From Marinomonas primoryensis (GTDB taxonomy: Bacteria > Pseudomonadota > Gammaproteobacteria > Pseudomonadales > Marinomonadaceae), in NCBI RefSeq assembly GCF_013372285.1, contig NZ_CP054301.1, forward strand, positions 1,784,001-1,848,000: a stretch of 64,000 nt of DNA. The letters run 5' to 3'. Below the pieces are notes generated by a model. The model had not been told where the DNA came from. It was given only the letters and a program-made list of their open reading frames with translations, and did not search any database. Positions 47,667-55,601 of this stretch are shown here, in pieces (positions within the stretch are counted from its first letter, which is position 1; every line of letters starts with the position of its first letter). The translations under genes were made by a program, and so were the position numbers.

Positions 47667-49538
47667 GTGAAGTGGTTGAAAATAAATACTGTGTTGTTAT
47701 CGGCTGTATTGTCCTTTTGGGCGCCGTTGAGTCAGGCGGACACTCAATTCCGCGTTATTGTGGATGCTTCTGGCAGTATGCTGATCAGTGATCCTGATAA
47801 GCTCACTTCGGAAGCGCTCCGTCTTATATCAAATCTCGCCCCTGAAGAAGAAGCGACCTTAGGCATTTGGTTGTTTGGTGAAGAGCCTCGTGTGCTGTTG
47901 CCAGAATCTATCGTCAACAAAGCCACAAAGTCTAAATTAGCCAGCTATGTAAACAGCTACGTCACGCAGGATGTGAAAACCGACCTAGAAGCCATTATTA
48001 AACTCTTGCTGGACACACCGGACTCAGGAAACTTAGCGCCTGAATTTAACCGCCACTGGATTCTGGTGACGGACGGTATGGTTGACATTAGTTTGGATGA
48101 GGTGGTGAACAAAGCCTCTCGTGATCGTATTTTAAATGAGTTAATGGCTAGGTTAGAAGAGCGAGACATTCATCTTCATACAGTGTCTATGACAGGTTAT
48201 ACCGATAAAGACCTACTTGAATCTCTTTCGCTAAGAACCGATGCGACTCATACAGAAGTCGCCATTCCAGAAGATTTACTCGATACCTTTGATCGAATTT
48301 TTACGCAGGCATCACCTTCTGATGAATTGCCGTTTGATGGCAATCAATTTGTTGTTGATGATGCAATTGATGAGCTAACGTTAGTGGTATTTCATGAAGA
48401 TGGCGTACAACCGCACGTCGTTAAGCCAGATGGTTCACTTTTGTCTCTGGTTAATGATCGTAATGCTTCCGTTGCGGCATCGGACCATTACACACTAATC
48501 ACAGTGCGTATGCCGGATGCTGGTGTGTGGCAAGTCAATAATGTGGACCTTGAGCGTAGCAGCATTAGGGTGATTACCAACCTAAGCTCCCAAGCTACTA
48601 AAATTGCTCCCATTGTATTTGTGAATGAACCTATTTATTCAACCGTTGGTTTGTTCCAAAAAAACGTGATCATTAAAGATGATAATATTCTGAATTTGGT
48701 GACGGTAAAGCAAACCTTAATACGGTTGAGTGGAGAGCAAAAAGAAACGATTTTGTCCCACGATATGACTCAAACCAATGGACAGTTTAAGCAGCGCTTA
48801 GAAGGTATTGTTGAACCGGGTAACTATGAATTAGTGAGTCTGTTGGATGGCAAAACATTTTCGCGGCAGCTCAGCCAATATTTTACCGTGCATCCTGCTA
48901 TCGACTTTAAAGGCACAAACCCAGGCGGTAATTTAATTGCTTTTTCTGCCCATCCAGTCAACCTGAAACTGAATGTATCACGTTCAAATATAAAGCTTGA
49001 GTTTACCTACAACAATGGCACGACTGAAACAGAAGAGATGCAATTGGTTGGCCAAGGTTATTGGGAAAAAATTATTCCAGTGTCCGCGGACGACAATGTG
49101 AAAGTTCGAGCTAAGCTCATTGGCATGACCCAAACTGGATTGCGTTTCGACTATTGGACACCCTTTTGGCACTTTAACCGGAAAGGGGATGAAGCGCCGA
49201 CGGTAGGATTGGACGATGTTGATCCTACTAGCATGTTATTAATGTCGATCCCTTCATCCAACAGAGATTTGATGCCAGTCATGGTTCTTCCTGCGGTCTC
49301 GGTGGTTAATGAAGTGGAAGAAGATGGTGAGCTGTCTTCTGAAACTGATGCCGCTGACATTCAAACGTCAGATGTTGTTAAGGCCGTTGAAAAGACAGAT
49401 AGCTTGTCAAAAACAGAATGGATGATGTACATAGGCTTAAATCTAGGCGGTATTTTGATTATCGCCGCTGGTATATTCTTATATCGACGTATGCAAAAAA
49501 ACAAATCCCTTAAGAGTGATGATACAGACGATGTGTGA
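47667..49538 (+). CDS. Secreted/anchored VWA-domain protein
   Basis: A 623-aa protein. It has a signal peptide (ending LSQADTQ), then a von Willebrand factor A domain with the MIDAS motif DASGSM (near residue 34) and the later VTDGMVDISLDE. Long beta-rich regions follow, with a C-terminal transmembrane helix (GLNLGGILIIAAGIFLYRRM) and a short basic tail. It should be held in the inner membrane with the bulk in the periplasm. It recalls the TIGR03503-type proteins, but the function is unknown. The start is GTG with AAGGAG at 9 nt. Its stop overlaps the next gene's start by 8 bases. Confidence 0.85.
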   Translation: MKWLKINTVLLSAVLSFWAPLSQADTQFRVIVDASGSMLISDPDKLTSEALRLISNLAPEEEATLGIWLFGEEPRVLLPESIVNKATKSKLASYVNSYVTQDVKTDLEAIIKLLLDTPDSGNLAPEFNRHWILVTDGMVDISLDEVVNKASRDRILNELMARLEERDIHLHTVSMTGYTDKDLLESLSLRTDATHTEVAIPEDLLDTFDRIFTQASPSDELPFDGNQFVVDDAIDELTLVVFHEDGVQPHVVKPDGSLLSLVNDRNASVAASDHYTLITVRMPDAGVWQVNNVDLERSSIRVITNLSSQATKIAPIVFVNEPIYSTVGLFQKNVIIKDDNILNLVTVKQTLIRLSGEQKETILSHDMTQTNGQFKQRLEGIVEPGNYELVSLLDGKTFSRQLSQYFTVHPAIDFKGTNPGGNLIAFSAHPVNLKLNVSRSNIKLEFTYNNGTTETEEMQLVGQGYWEKIIPVSADDNVKVRAKLIGMTQTGLRFDYWTPFWHFNRKGDEAPTVGLDDVDPTSMLLMSIPSSNRDLMPVMVLPAVSVVNEVEEDGELSSETDAADIQTSDVVKAVEKTDSLSKTEWMMYIGLNLGGILIIAAGIFLYRRMQKNKSLKSDDTDDV

Positions 49539-50313
49539 GTTATTGGGCATGAGTGCCAATGTGCCAACCGATATTTGCTTTAGTTTTTCTGGTTTACGCG
49601 CTCGTGGTGGGCGCACTGGTCCTCATAAAGATGGCTGGGGGATGGCAATGTATCGTGATACTAATGTGTGGACACTGCATGACCCAAGCCCTAGTGCAGA
49701 CTCAGACATAGCGGAAGTAATCAGTAATACATCATTAAAGTGTGACATCGTCATTAGCCATATTCGACAAGCCAACGTAGGCGCAGTGTGTTTGTTAAAT
49801 ACGCATCCATTTAGCCGCTTATTGTGGGATAAAACCTGGTCTTACGCGCACAATGGACAACTAGAAGATGCAAACGCACTGCCAATCACACTGTATCATC
49901 CACTAGGTAACACCGATTCTGAACGGGCTTTTTGCTGGATCATTGAACAGCTTCAAGCGCGCTTGGGCGAAAGCGAACCATCACTGGACGAAATATCAAC
50001 CATACTGTCTGAATTAGCCTTACAACTAAAGAGTCGTGGCGTGTTCAACATGATGCTGTCCGACGGTGTGCGTTTATATTGTTTCTGTACCACCAAATTG
50101 CATTGGATCACCCGGCGTGCGCCGTTCAAAAAAGCCACCTTATCAGACGAAGACGTCATTATTGATTTCAAAGAAGTCACCACAGACAAAGACGTCGTCA
50201 CCGTTATCGCCACACAACCTTTGACCCATGATGAGACTTGGCAACAAATGGAAGAAGGTGAATTGTGTGTGTTTGAAGGTGGTGAAGTGGTTTGCCAGAT
50301 CAAAGCGAACTAA
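49531..50313 (+). CDS. Class II glutamine amidotransferase (YafJ-like)
   Basis: About 260 aa, starting at the ATG at 49531 so that Cys2 (MCELLGMS) is exposed as the N-terminal nucleophile after removal of Met. FSFSGLRARGGRTGPHKDGWGMA, HIRQANVGAV, and the NTHPF and AHNGQL segments define the YafJ/GATase_6 family. It would release ammonia from glutamine; the acceptor is unknown. It overlaps the VWA gene (ATGTGTGAG inside GATGTGTGA), so the two are coupled. Upstream ATGs would spoil the N-terminal Cys. Confidence 0.9.
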   Translation: MCELLGMSANVPTDICFSFSGLRARGGRTGPHKDGWGMAMYRDTNVWTLHDPSPSADSDIAEVISNTSLKCDIVISHIRQANVGAVCLLNTHPFSRLLWDKTWSYAHNGQLEDANALPITLYHPLGNTDSERAFCWIIEQLQARLGESEPSLDEISTILSELALQLKSRGVFNMMLSDGVRLYCFCTTKLHWITRRAPFKKATLSDEDVIIDFKEVTTDKDVVTVIATQPLTHDETWQQMEEGELCVFEGGEVVCQIKAN

Positions 50314-50320
50314 TACAAAA

Positions 50321-50481
50321 GGTGAGAGTAATAAATCACTCAGTCTCTTCCACTTTTTCAATGGAAGACGGAAGGTGAAGCAATAAATCACTCAGTTTCT
50401 TCCCCTTTCTTCAAGGGGAAGACGGAAGGTGAAGCAATAAATCACTCAGTTTCTTCCCCTTTCTTTAAGGGGAAGACGGAA
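50321..50481. repeat. Three tandem 53-54-bp direct repeats, each with a hairpin
   Basis: Units lie at 50321-50373, 50374-50427 and 50428-50481. The last two are nearly identical and the first is diverged. Each starts GGTGA and contains AATAAATCACTCAGT, then a stem: CTTCCCCTT/AAGGGGAAG at 50399-50421 and 50453-50475. In unit 1 the stem is CTTCCA/TGGAAG (50347-50367), where a C-G pair has become A-T on both arms. They fill the gap between the convergent GATase and ABC-importer genes; GGGG-TT-CCCC follows. Confidence 0.85.
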
Positions 50482-50543
50482 GATGGGGTTCCCCCTCGAA
50501 TTAACAAACACCAAAGTAGTTTACTAGGCGATTGAAAAACAGC

Positions 50544-50846
50544 TTAGGCGCGAATGTAAGACCAACCTTTTGCTTGCTGATGAGCAAGGTACTGAACCGC
50601 TGCGTCGACTTGCCTAACCTGAGGTTGAGCGGAAAGTGTTTGAGCTTGCAGACTATTACGACAAATTACCAATCGACTTAAAATATCCTCGTCATTTAAA
50701 GTGACAGCCAACGCCGTCGCAGGACCATTGACGACGATTTCCACTTGGGCATCAGATTCCAATTTAAGCAAATTACGAGCGTTATTCTGAGCTCGTTTCA
50801 AAGCATCCACTGTTGGCGCATGGATCAACAACTGAGTAACAGCCAT
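50544..50846 (-). CDS. DsrE-like small protein at the end of an ABC-importer operon
   Basis: A 100-aa protein: LLIHAPTVDALKRAQNNARNLL, then VEIVVNGPATALAV, VICRNSLQAQTL and AAVQYLAHQQAKGWSYIRA. This is the DsrE/DsrF-like fold, with a single Cys in the position of the sulfur-carrier Cys of the family. It is 19 bp downstream of the ATPase gene of the transporter. The link between a sulfur-relay-like protein and this uptake system suggests that the imported compound may be a sulfonate, but that is inference. Confidence 0.75.
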   Translation of the reverse strand: MAVTQLLIHAPTVDALKRAQNNARNLLKLESDAQVEIVVNGPATALAVTLNDEDILSRLVICRNSLQAQTLSAQPQVRQVDAAVQYLAHQQAKGWSYIRA

Positions 50847-50865
50847 AACTGTATCCTTTTAAAAA

Positions 50866-51597
50866 TTAAAGTGCGTTTGCAATGTCTTGAGCTAATTTTT
50901 GCAATGCGTCTGTGCCGCGACGACGCGGACGAGGCAGGTCTATGTGTTTGTCTAACACTATGTTCGCAGGCGAGCCAGACAGCACCACGACACGGTCTGC
51001 CAAATATATCGCTTCTTCAATGTCATGGGTAATAAACATCACCGCTTTGCGAGTCTGTTCCCAGATCGCCAATAACTGATCTTGTAAATGTTGACGGGTG
51101 ATGGCGTCTACCGCACTGAAAGGTTCATCCATTAATAACAAGTGAGGCTGGACCGCCAATGCTCTGGCAATGCCGCCACGCTGAACTTGCCCACCAGACA
51201 ATTGGTGTGGCCAACGCTCGGCCAACTCTTCAAGTCTAGCCAGTTTCAGCACCTCATCCACGCGGGCGCGTTTCTCATCTGCCGTCAATTTAAGCCCTTT
51301 TAGGCCGTAAGCCACATTGCTACGCAATCGACGCCAAGGCATTAAACGACCATCCTGAAACACAACCCCACGAGAGCGTCGAGTATCATCTTCTTCAACA
51401 TGAAGAGAGATGTTGCCATGACTTGCCGTCGCTAGACCTGCAACACAACGCAACAGAGTCGATTTGCCAACACCAGAGCCACCCACGACCGCGATGAACT
51501 CACCGTCTTCCATTCGAAGATTCAAATCAGCAAAAACTGGCTCTGGATTGTTATCATAGTGATAACTTAAGTCTTCAATATTTAGGATGGGCGCCAT
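50866..51597 (-). CDS. ABC importer ATP-binding protein (TauB/SsuB/NrtD-like)
   Basis: A 243-aa ATPase. Walker A is GGSGVGKST, the Q-loop is VFQDGRLMPW, the signature is LSGGQVQRGGIARAL, Walker B is LLLMDEPFSAVD, and the switch His is in FITHDIEEAI. It powers the uptake of nitrate/taurine/sulfonate-type compounds. The start overlaps the permease stop by 16 bp, so it is coupled. Confidence 0.92.
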   Translation of the reverse strand: MAPILNIEDLSYHYDNNPEPVFADLNLRMEDGEFIAVVGGSGVGKSTLLRCVAGLATASHGNISLHVEEDDTRRSRGVVFQDGRLMPWRRLRSNVAYGLKGLKLTADEKRARVDEVLKLARLEELAERWPHQLSGGQVQRGGIARALAVQPHLLLMDEPFSAVDAITRQHLQDQLLAIWEQTRKAVMFITHDIEEAIYLADRVVVLSGSPANIVLDKHIDLPRPRRRGTDALQKLAQDIANAL

Positions 51598-52364
51598 GTT
51601 AACACTCGCTTTTCAATGAAACCAAATAGGGTATCGCTCAGGGTGTAAACCAGAGAAATAATCAGCATGTAAACCACCACCACTTCGTAAGCACCTACGC
51701 CAGCGGCTGAATTCATCTCTTGTCCCATACCTGGAACGCCCAACAACTCAGCGGCGATTAACGTCATCCAAGCTTGACCGATTCCGGTTCGCATGCCTGA
51801 GAAAATACCCGTTGCCGCTCCCGGTAAAGTCACTTGAAGCGCCTGACGTAAATGCCCATTCTGACCAAAAGCACGCGCTAACTCATAAAAACGAGAATCC
51901 ACGTTGCGTACAGCAGAATAGGTCGCAAAGTAGTTTACCCAGAACACGCCTATAGCAATAACAAAGGCGGCTCCGGCATGGCTGACTTTGAACCAAGCAA
52001 TGGCAAAGACGACCCAAGCCAAAGGAGGGATGGGTCGAAGAATTCGTGCTAACCAAGCGTGTAACGCGTCTAGCAAGGAGGAGGAGGCTGCCAATGTACC
52101 GACTAAGAAACCAAGAAAAGTCCCAATCGCCAAGCCCCAAGCGTAGTGAATCAAACTAGAAAGAACCGCTGGCATCAAACGCTCGGATGTCCACTCATCG
52201 GCCAATGCTTGTGGCAATCTAAATGGGTCTGGTATGGTGCCTGCTGCTGCCCAACCTGCTGATTGGGCGTATTTCCAGAGCATGACAAACGCCGCCACAC
52301 CGATGATTCCCAGTAAAGCACGTCCTAATCGGGTACGTGTTAAAGGATGAGCCTGTGATGCCAT
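51582..52364 (-). CDS. ABC importer permease (TauC/SsuC-like)
   Basis: A 260-aa inner-membrane protein with about six hydrophobic segments. The EAA-like loop, which contacts the ATPase, is in YELARAFGQNGHLRQALQVTLPGAATGIFSGMRTGIGQAW in part. RPIPPLAWVVFAIAWFK marks the nitrate/sulfonate/taurine permease class. It starts 9 bp after the binding-protein gene. Confidence 0.92.
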   Translation of the reverse strand: MASQAHPLTRTRLGRALLGIIGVAAFVMLWKYAQSAGWAAAGTIPDPFRLPQALADEWTSERLMPAVLSSLIHYAWGLAIGTFLGFLVGTLAASSSLLDALHAWLARILRPIPPLAWVVFAIAWFKVSHAGAAFVIAIGVFWVNYFATYSAVRNVDSRFYELARAFGQNGHLRQALQVTLPGAATGIFSGMRTGIGQAWMTLIAAELLGVPGMGQEMNSAAGVGAYEVVVVYMLIISLVYTLSDTLFGFIEKRVLTWRPS

Positions 52365-52373
52365 GACGGGGAA

Positions 52374-53393
52374 TTACTCCTTAACTAGATCGTTATAAAA
52401 ACGAATATCAAACAAGGCTTCGAGGTCGACTTTGACTTTAAGTGTGCCTTGGCTGGCTTGAAAATCATGCATGATACGAGTGCCGTCAATAATGGCATTC
52501 GGATCGGCTTGGAACTGATTATGTGAGTTTTTCAACGCATTTAAGACAATCTTTTCTGGTAAGCGACCGCCACCGACATATTTACCAACGGATTTCAGCG
52601 ATTTTTCTGGATCATTACGCAATTGGTCGGTTGCCGCGATGTGCGCTTTTACTAATGCTTTCACCAACTCAGGATGCTCATTGATTAATGATTCACGCAC
52701 AACCAACACCGCACCGGGCTGATTTGGGAACATACCAGAGCCAGATGCGACGACTTTCGCATCGGATTTTCGGTCACGAATGATACTGACTACCGGCTCC
52801 AAAATCGCCGCGCCGTCTACAGCTTCGGTCATTAGAGCTTGTTGAACTTGAGCGGCACCTTGGTAAATAATGTCGATGTTTTGCTTAATCTCATCACGGC
52901 TCATGCCTAACTGGTTTTGCAACCAATACTGCAACACCGTTTCTGGCACAGACCCTCTAGGGAAAGTGGAAATAACCGCGTTACGACCTTTATCAGCCTT
53001 GAAGCGGGCAAACGCAGTTTTCGCATCACCGTTATCAAAGTATGGAGACAAGCTACCTAACGCCACCATGCTGATTTGCTCAACAATATTAGAAGCGACT
53101 ACTTTAATATCCGCTCCTTTAGCGCGAGCAACCATGGCTGGCCCAATACCAAGATAAGCAACGTCTAACTGACCGGCCAACAGCGCTTGTACAATGGCTG
53201 GACCATTTTGAAACTGAAACAATTTAGGATCGCTAACCCCCGCGTTTTCCAAGGTATCACCCTCTAAAACAATAAACGCTTGGGAAATAGGAATAATAGG
53301 CATATAGCCAATTTCAAGGGTTTTGTCAGCAGCGGCTACTAAACTACTCCAACCACCCAAGAACAAAGCCATCAGAGTTATAAATTGGCGCAT
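52374..53393 (-). CDS. ABC importer substrate-binding protein (NMT1/TauA-like)
   Basis: A 339-aa periplasmic protein with a signal peptide (ending SSLVAA-ADK). IGYMPIIPISQAFIV, QFQNGPAIVQALLAGQLDVAYLGIGPAMVAR and the VASNIVEQ segment fit the NMT1/TauA family. It heads the operon: binding protein, permease, ATPase, DsrE-like. The ligand is one of nitrate, taurine, an alkanesulfonate or a related compound; the cysteine synthase gene downstream is separated by two unrelated genes and does not decide it. Confidence 0.9.
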   Translation of the reverse strand: MRQFITLMALFLGGWSSLVAAADKTLEIGYMPIIPISQAFIVLEGDTLENAGVSDPKLFQFQNGPAIVQALLAGQLDVAYLGIGPAMVARAKGADIKVVASNIVEQISMVALGSLSPYFDNGDAKTAFARFKADKGRNAVISTFPRGSVPETVLQYWLQNQLGMSRDEIKQNIDIIYQGAAQVQQALMTEAVDGAAILEPVVSIIRDRKSDAKVVASGSGMFPNQPGAVLVVRESLINEHPELVKALVKAHIAATDQLRNDPEKSLKSVGKYVGGGRLPEKIVLNALKNSHNQFQADPNAIIDGTRIMHDFQASQGTLKVKVDLEALFDIRFYNDLVKE

Positions 53394-53720
53394 CAGAGCA
53401 CTCCAGATAATTAAAATTTAGGTATGAATTGTATATAAATTAAAGGTATATTAAAACCGTTCTAAAGACCGTTTTGAACTAAGTAAATAAGTCATTTTGT
53501 AGAAAAACAGCAAAAGGGTCGGACCCCTTTTTGCTTAAAAGCACCTTCGCCAAAGCAAGCCCAATCGCTGGACACTGTCGTTTGACTTCGTTTTAGGGTT
53601 TTGCTTTGTCTTTTTGAGGCTTCATAATCTAAATTTTCTCTGGAAATAGGTTCTAACTGGGGCCACTTCGAATGTGCAACACAACAGGTTGTTGAGTACA
53701 CATTACGCAAAGGAAGAAGC
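53394..53720. other. Intergenic region with REP-like palindrome
   Basis: The imelysin-like frames found here are not credible (76 codons, no ribosome-binding site). It should hold the ABC operon promoter reading leftwards and that of the small membrane protein reading rightwards (AAGGAAG precedes 53721). A near-palindrome GCAAAAGGGTC/GGACCCCTTTTTGC lies at 53510-53534 and resembles the hairpins at REP elements or RAYT transposon ends. No transposase is beside it. Confidence 0.5.
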
Positions 53721-54023
53721 ATGAGTACCGTCGTAAAATTTTTGATTCTATACTTGGTGCCGGTTTTATCCTTCGCAGGCGTTCTTGGTATTTATATGTT
53801 GGCTTACGGGAAGAGTTTAGACAGTCCTCTAATTAGCCTTGCGTTATTTCTCGTGGTGTCTAGTTTTATCGTTTCATCTTATGTGGCGGTAATATTAATA
53901 TCTCAGTTTGCTGCTAATGGGGGGATTTACTCCGGTCTTTTATTTTCCATTCTTGGCTGGCTTCTTGGAGGAGTCCCCATATTTTTTTATCTTGTTATGT
54001 TTAAAGACATTTTTAGTCCATAA
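53721..54023 (+). CDS. Small three-helix membrane protein, unknown
   Basis: A 100-aa protein, almost all hydrophobic: segments about 7-27, 34-60 and 70-92 (FLILYLVPVLSFAGVLGIY; LALFLVVSSFIVSSYVAVIL; SGLLFSILGWLLGGVPIFF). A good ribosome-binding site (AAGGAAG, 6 nt) precedes the ATG. No family recognised. Confidence 0.65.
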   Translation: MSTVVKFLILYLVPVLSFAGVLGIYMLAYGKSLDSPLISLALFLVVSSFIVSSYVAVILISQFAANGGIYSGLLFSILGWLLGGVPIFFYLVMFKDIFSP

Positions 54024-54129
54024 AACGTCACTTTTCATTTCTCAACATAATGTGTCTTACCTTCCTGTTTTTATCGAGCTGCAATAACTGTTATTCTAGC
54101 GCCATTATTGATGCAACAGAGTAGATAGA

Positions 54130-54378
54130 ATGATTAATGACAACGATGTAATTGAAACCTTAGCCGAGCTTGAGACGTTTTTACGTGCGATAGAAAACGG
54201 AGGCTTAGGCCTTGCTAATGCAGCTGGTGTTGCGTTGGCCACAAATAATACAAACGGCCGCCCATTCCTTGCTGTGCTGGATGATAATCAGCAATTGCTC
54301 TTGGGGCGCTGGGTGAGTGCAGATGTGTATGAAAACGGCAAAGACATGGTTCGTTACGGTACGAAAAAAGTGCATTAA
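54130..54378 (+). CDS. Small acidic protein of unknown function
   Basis: An 82-aa protein: MINDNDVIETLAELETFLRA, then GGLGLANAAGVALATNN and LLLGRWVSADVYENGKDMVRYG. The ribosome-binding site is weak (GTAGATAG). It is followed by a bidirectional terminator. I do not recognise the family; the translation is protein-like. Confidence 0.6.
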   Translation: MINDNDVIETLAELETFLRAIENGGLGLANAAGVALATNNTNGRPFLAVLDDNQQLLLGRWVSADVYENGKDMVRYGTKKVH

Positions 54379-54400
54379 TAAATGACGCTAATTTAGATGC

Positions 54401-54440
54401 AAAAAATCCCGCTTAAGCGTTTGCCTAAGCGGGATTTTTT
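54401..54440. terminator. Bidirectional terminator between the 82-aa gene and cysK
   Basis: The arms AAAAAATCCCGCTTA and TAAGCGGGATTTTTT pair exactly around a 10-nt loop, with A6 and T6 at the ends. It suits both converging genes. Confidence 0.93.
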
Positions 54441-54455
54441 ATGCCATAAGGAAGC

Positions 54456-55421
54456 TTACTGTACTAGTTCGTTGTCGGTGAACTCACCTTCAAACAAAGC
54501 TGTAGACAAGTAACGTTCTCCAGAGTCAGGTAATACCACGACGATTTTTTTGTCTTTAAACTCGGCCAGTTTACTTAATCGTTCTGCCGCCACCACGGCG
54601 GCACCACAAGAAATACCGCATAAAATGCCTTCTTCACGCATTAGACGTTTTGCCATGTCAATCGCGTCTTCATTAGTCACTTGCTCAACTCGATCCACCA
54701 TAGACAGGTCTAAATTTTTCGGTATAAAACCTGCGCCAATGCCTTGGATTTTATGAGGCGATGGTGATGGCGTTTCGCCCTTCATGGTTTGTGTAATAAC
54801 AGGGGAGCTGGTGGGTTCTACGGCAACGCTGATAATGGCTTTGCCTTGGGTGTTTTTAATGTAGCGACTCACGCCTGTGATCGTACCGCCCGTACCAACG
54901 CCAGCTACGAAAACGTCAATTTCGCCATTGGTGTCTGTCCAGATTTCTGGGCCTGTGGTTTTTTCATGAATTTCTGGATTGGCGGAATTATCAAATTGTT
55001 GAAGGTGTACCACGTTTTCGTCTTGTGCAATTTCTTCTGCTTTGGCAATCGCGCCTTTCATGCCTTTCGCTGGTTCCGTTAATACGATGGTCGCGCCGAG
55101 AGCTTTCATAACTTGGCGACGCTCTATGCTCATGCTGGATGGCATTGTGATCGTAATAGGATAACCACGAGACGCCGCAACGAAGCACAGGGCGATACCT
55201 GTGTTGCCACTGGATGCTTCAACAATCGATTTGCCTTTGCTTAGAATGCCTTTTTTCTCCGCATCCCACACCATATTGGCACCGATACGACATTTTACCG
55301 AGAAAGCAGGGTTACGAGATTCGAGCTTCGCCCAAATATTGCCATTACCAATGCGGTTTAAACGTACCAGTGGCGTATTACCAATAGTAAGAGAGTTATC
55401 TTCAAATACGTGATTAGACAT
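54456..55421 (-). CDS. cysK: Cysteine synthase A
   Basis: A 321-aa PLP enzyme that makes cysteine from O-acetylserine and sulfide in the cytoplasm. The PLP Lys is in [11 protein letters not shown] (residue 43), the phosphate loop is [12 protein letters not shown], and [17 protein letters not shown] and [12 protein letters not shown] are typical CysK. I choose the ATG at 55421 because AAGGA lies 7 nt upstream and [20 protein letters not shown] is the usual CysK N-terminus; the frame is open to 55472. The end FTDNELVQ is close to the family's C-terminus. Confidence 0.94.
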   Translation of the reverse strand: MSNHVFEDNSLTIGNTPLVRLNRIGNGNIWAKLESRNPAFSVKCRIGANMVWDAEKKGILSKGKSIVEASSGNTGIALCFVAASRGYPITITMPSSMSIERRQVMKALGATIVLTEPAKGMKGAIAKAEEIAQDENVVHLQQFDNSANPEIHEKTTGPEIWTDTNGEIDVFVAGVGTGGTITGVSRYIKNTQGKAIISVAVEPTSSPVITQTMKGETPSPSPHKIQGIGAGFIPKNLDLSMVDRVEQVTNEDAIDMAKRLMREEGILCGISCGAAVVAAERLSKLAEFKDKKIVVVLPDSGERYLSTALFEGEFTDNELVQ

Positions 55422-55601
55422 ACCATTTCCTTTTTTGGTCAATGAGTGGTTGCTGCCGATCAAATGCAGCATATTGGTTTCACTATAACCTCTTCATGGG
55501 GATTAATGTTAGAATTTCCAATTATATAGATAGAAACGGCACCCGCTGCGCACTTATCAAATAACACCAGTGCCAATCAATTAGGATACTTTTTTAATAC
55601 C

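Noticed and set aside
50321-50481. CRISPR-like repeat array
   Set aside because: The three units are contiguous direct repeats with no spacers and no cas genes nearby.
53492-53722. 76-codon minus-strand frame
   Set aside because: Overlaps the palindrome and the ribosome-binding site of the next gene; no start signal.
55422-55472. Extended N-terminus of CysK
   Set aside because: The usual CysK start is at 55421 with AAGGA upstream.
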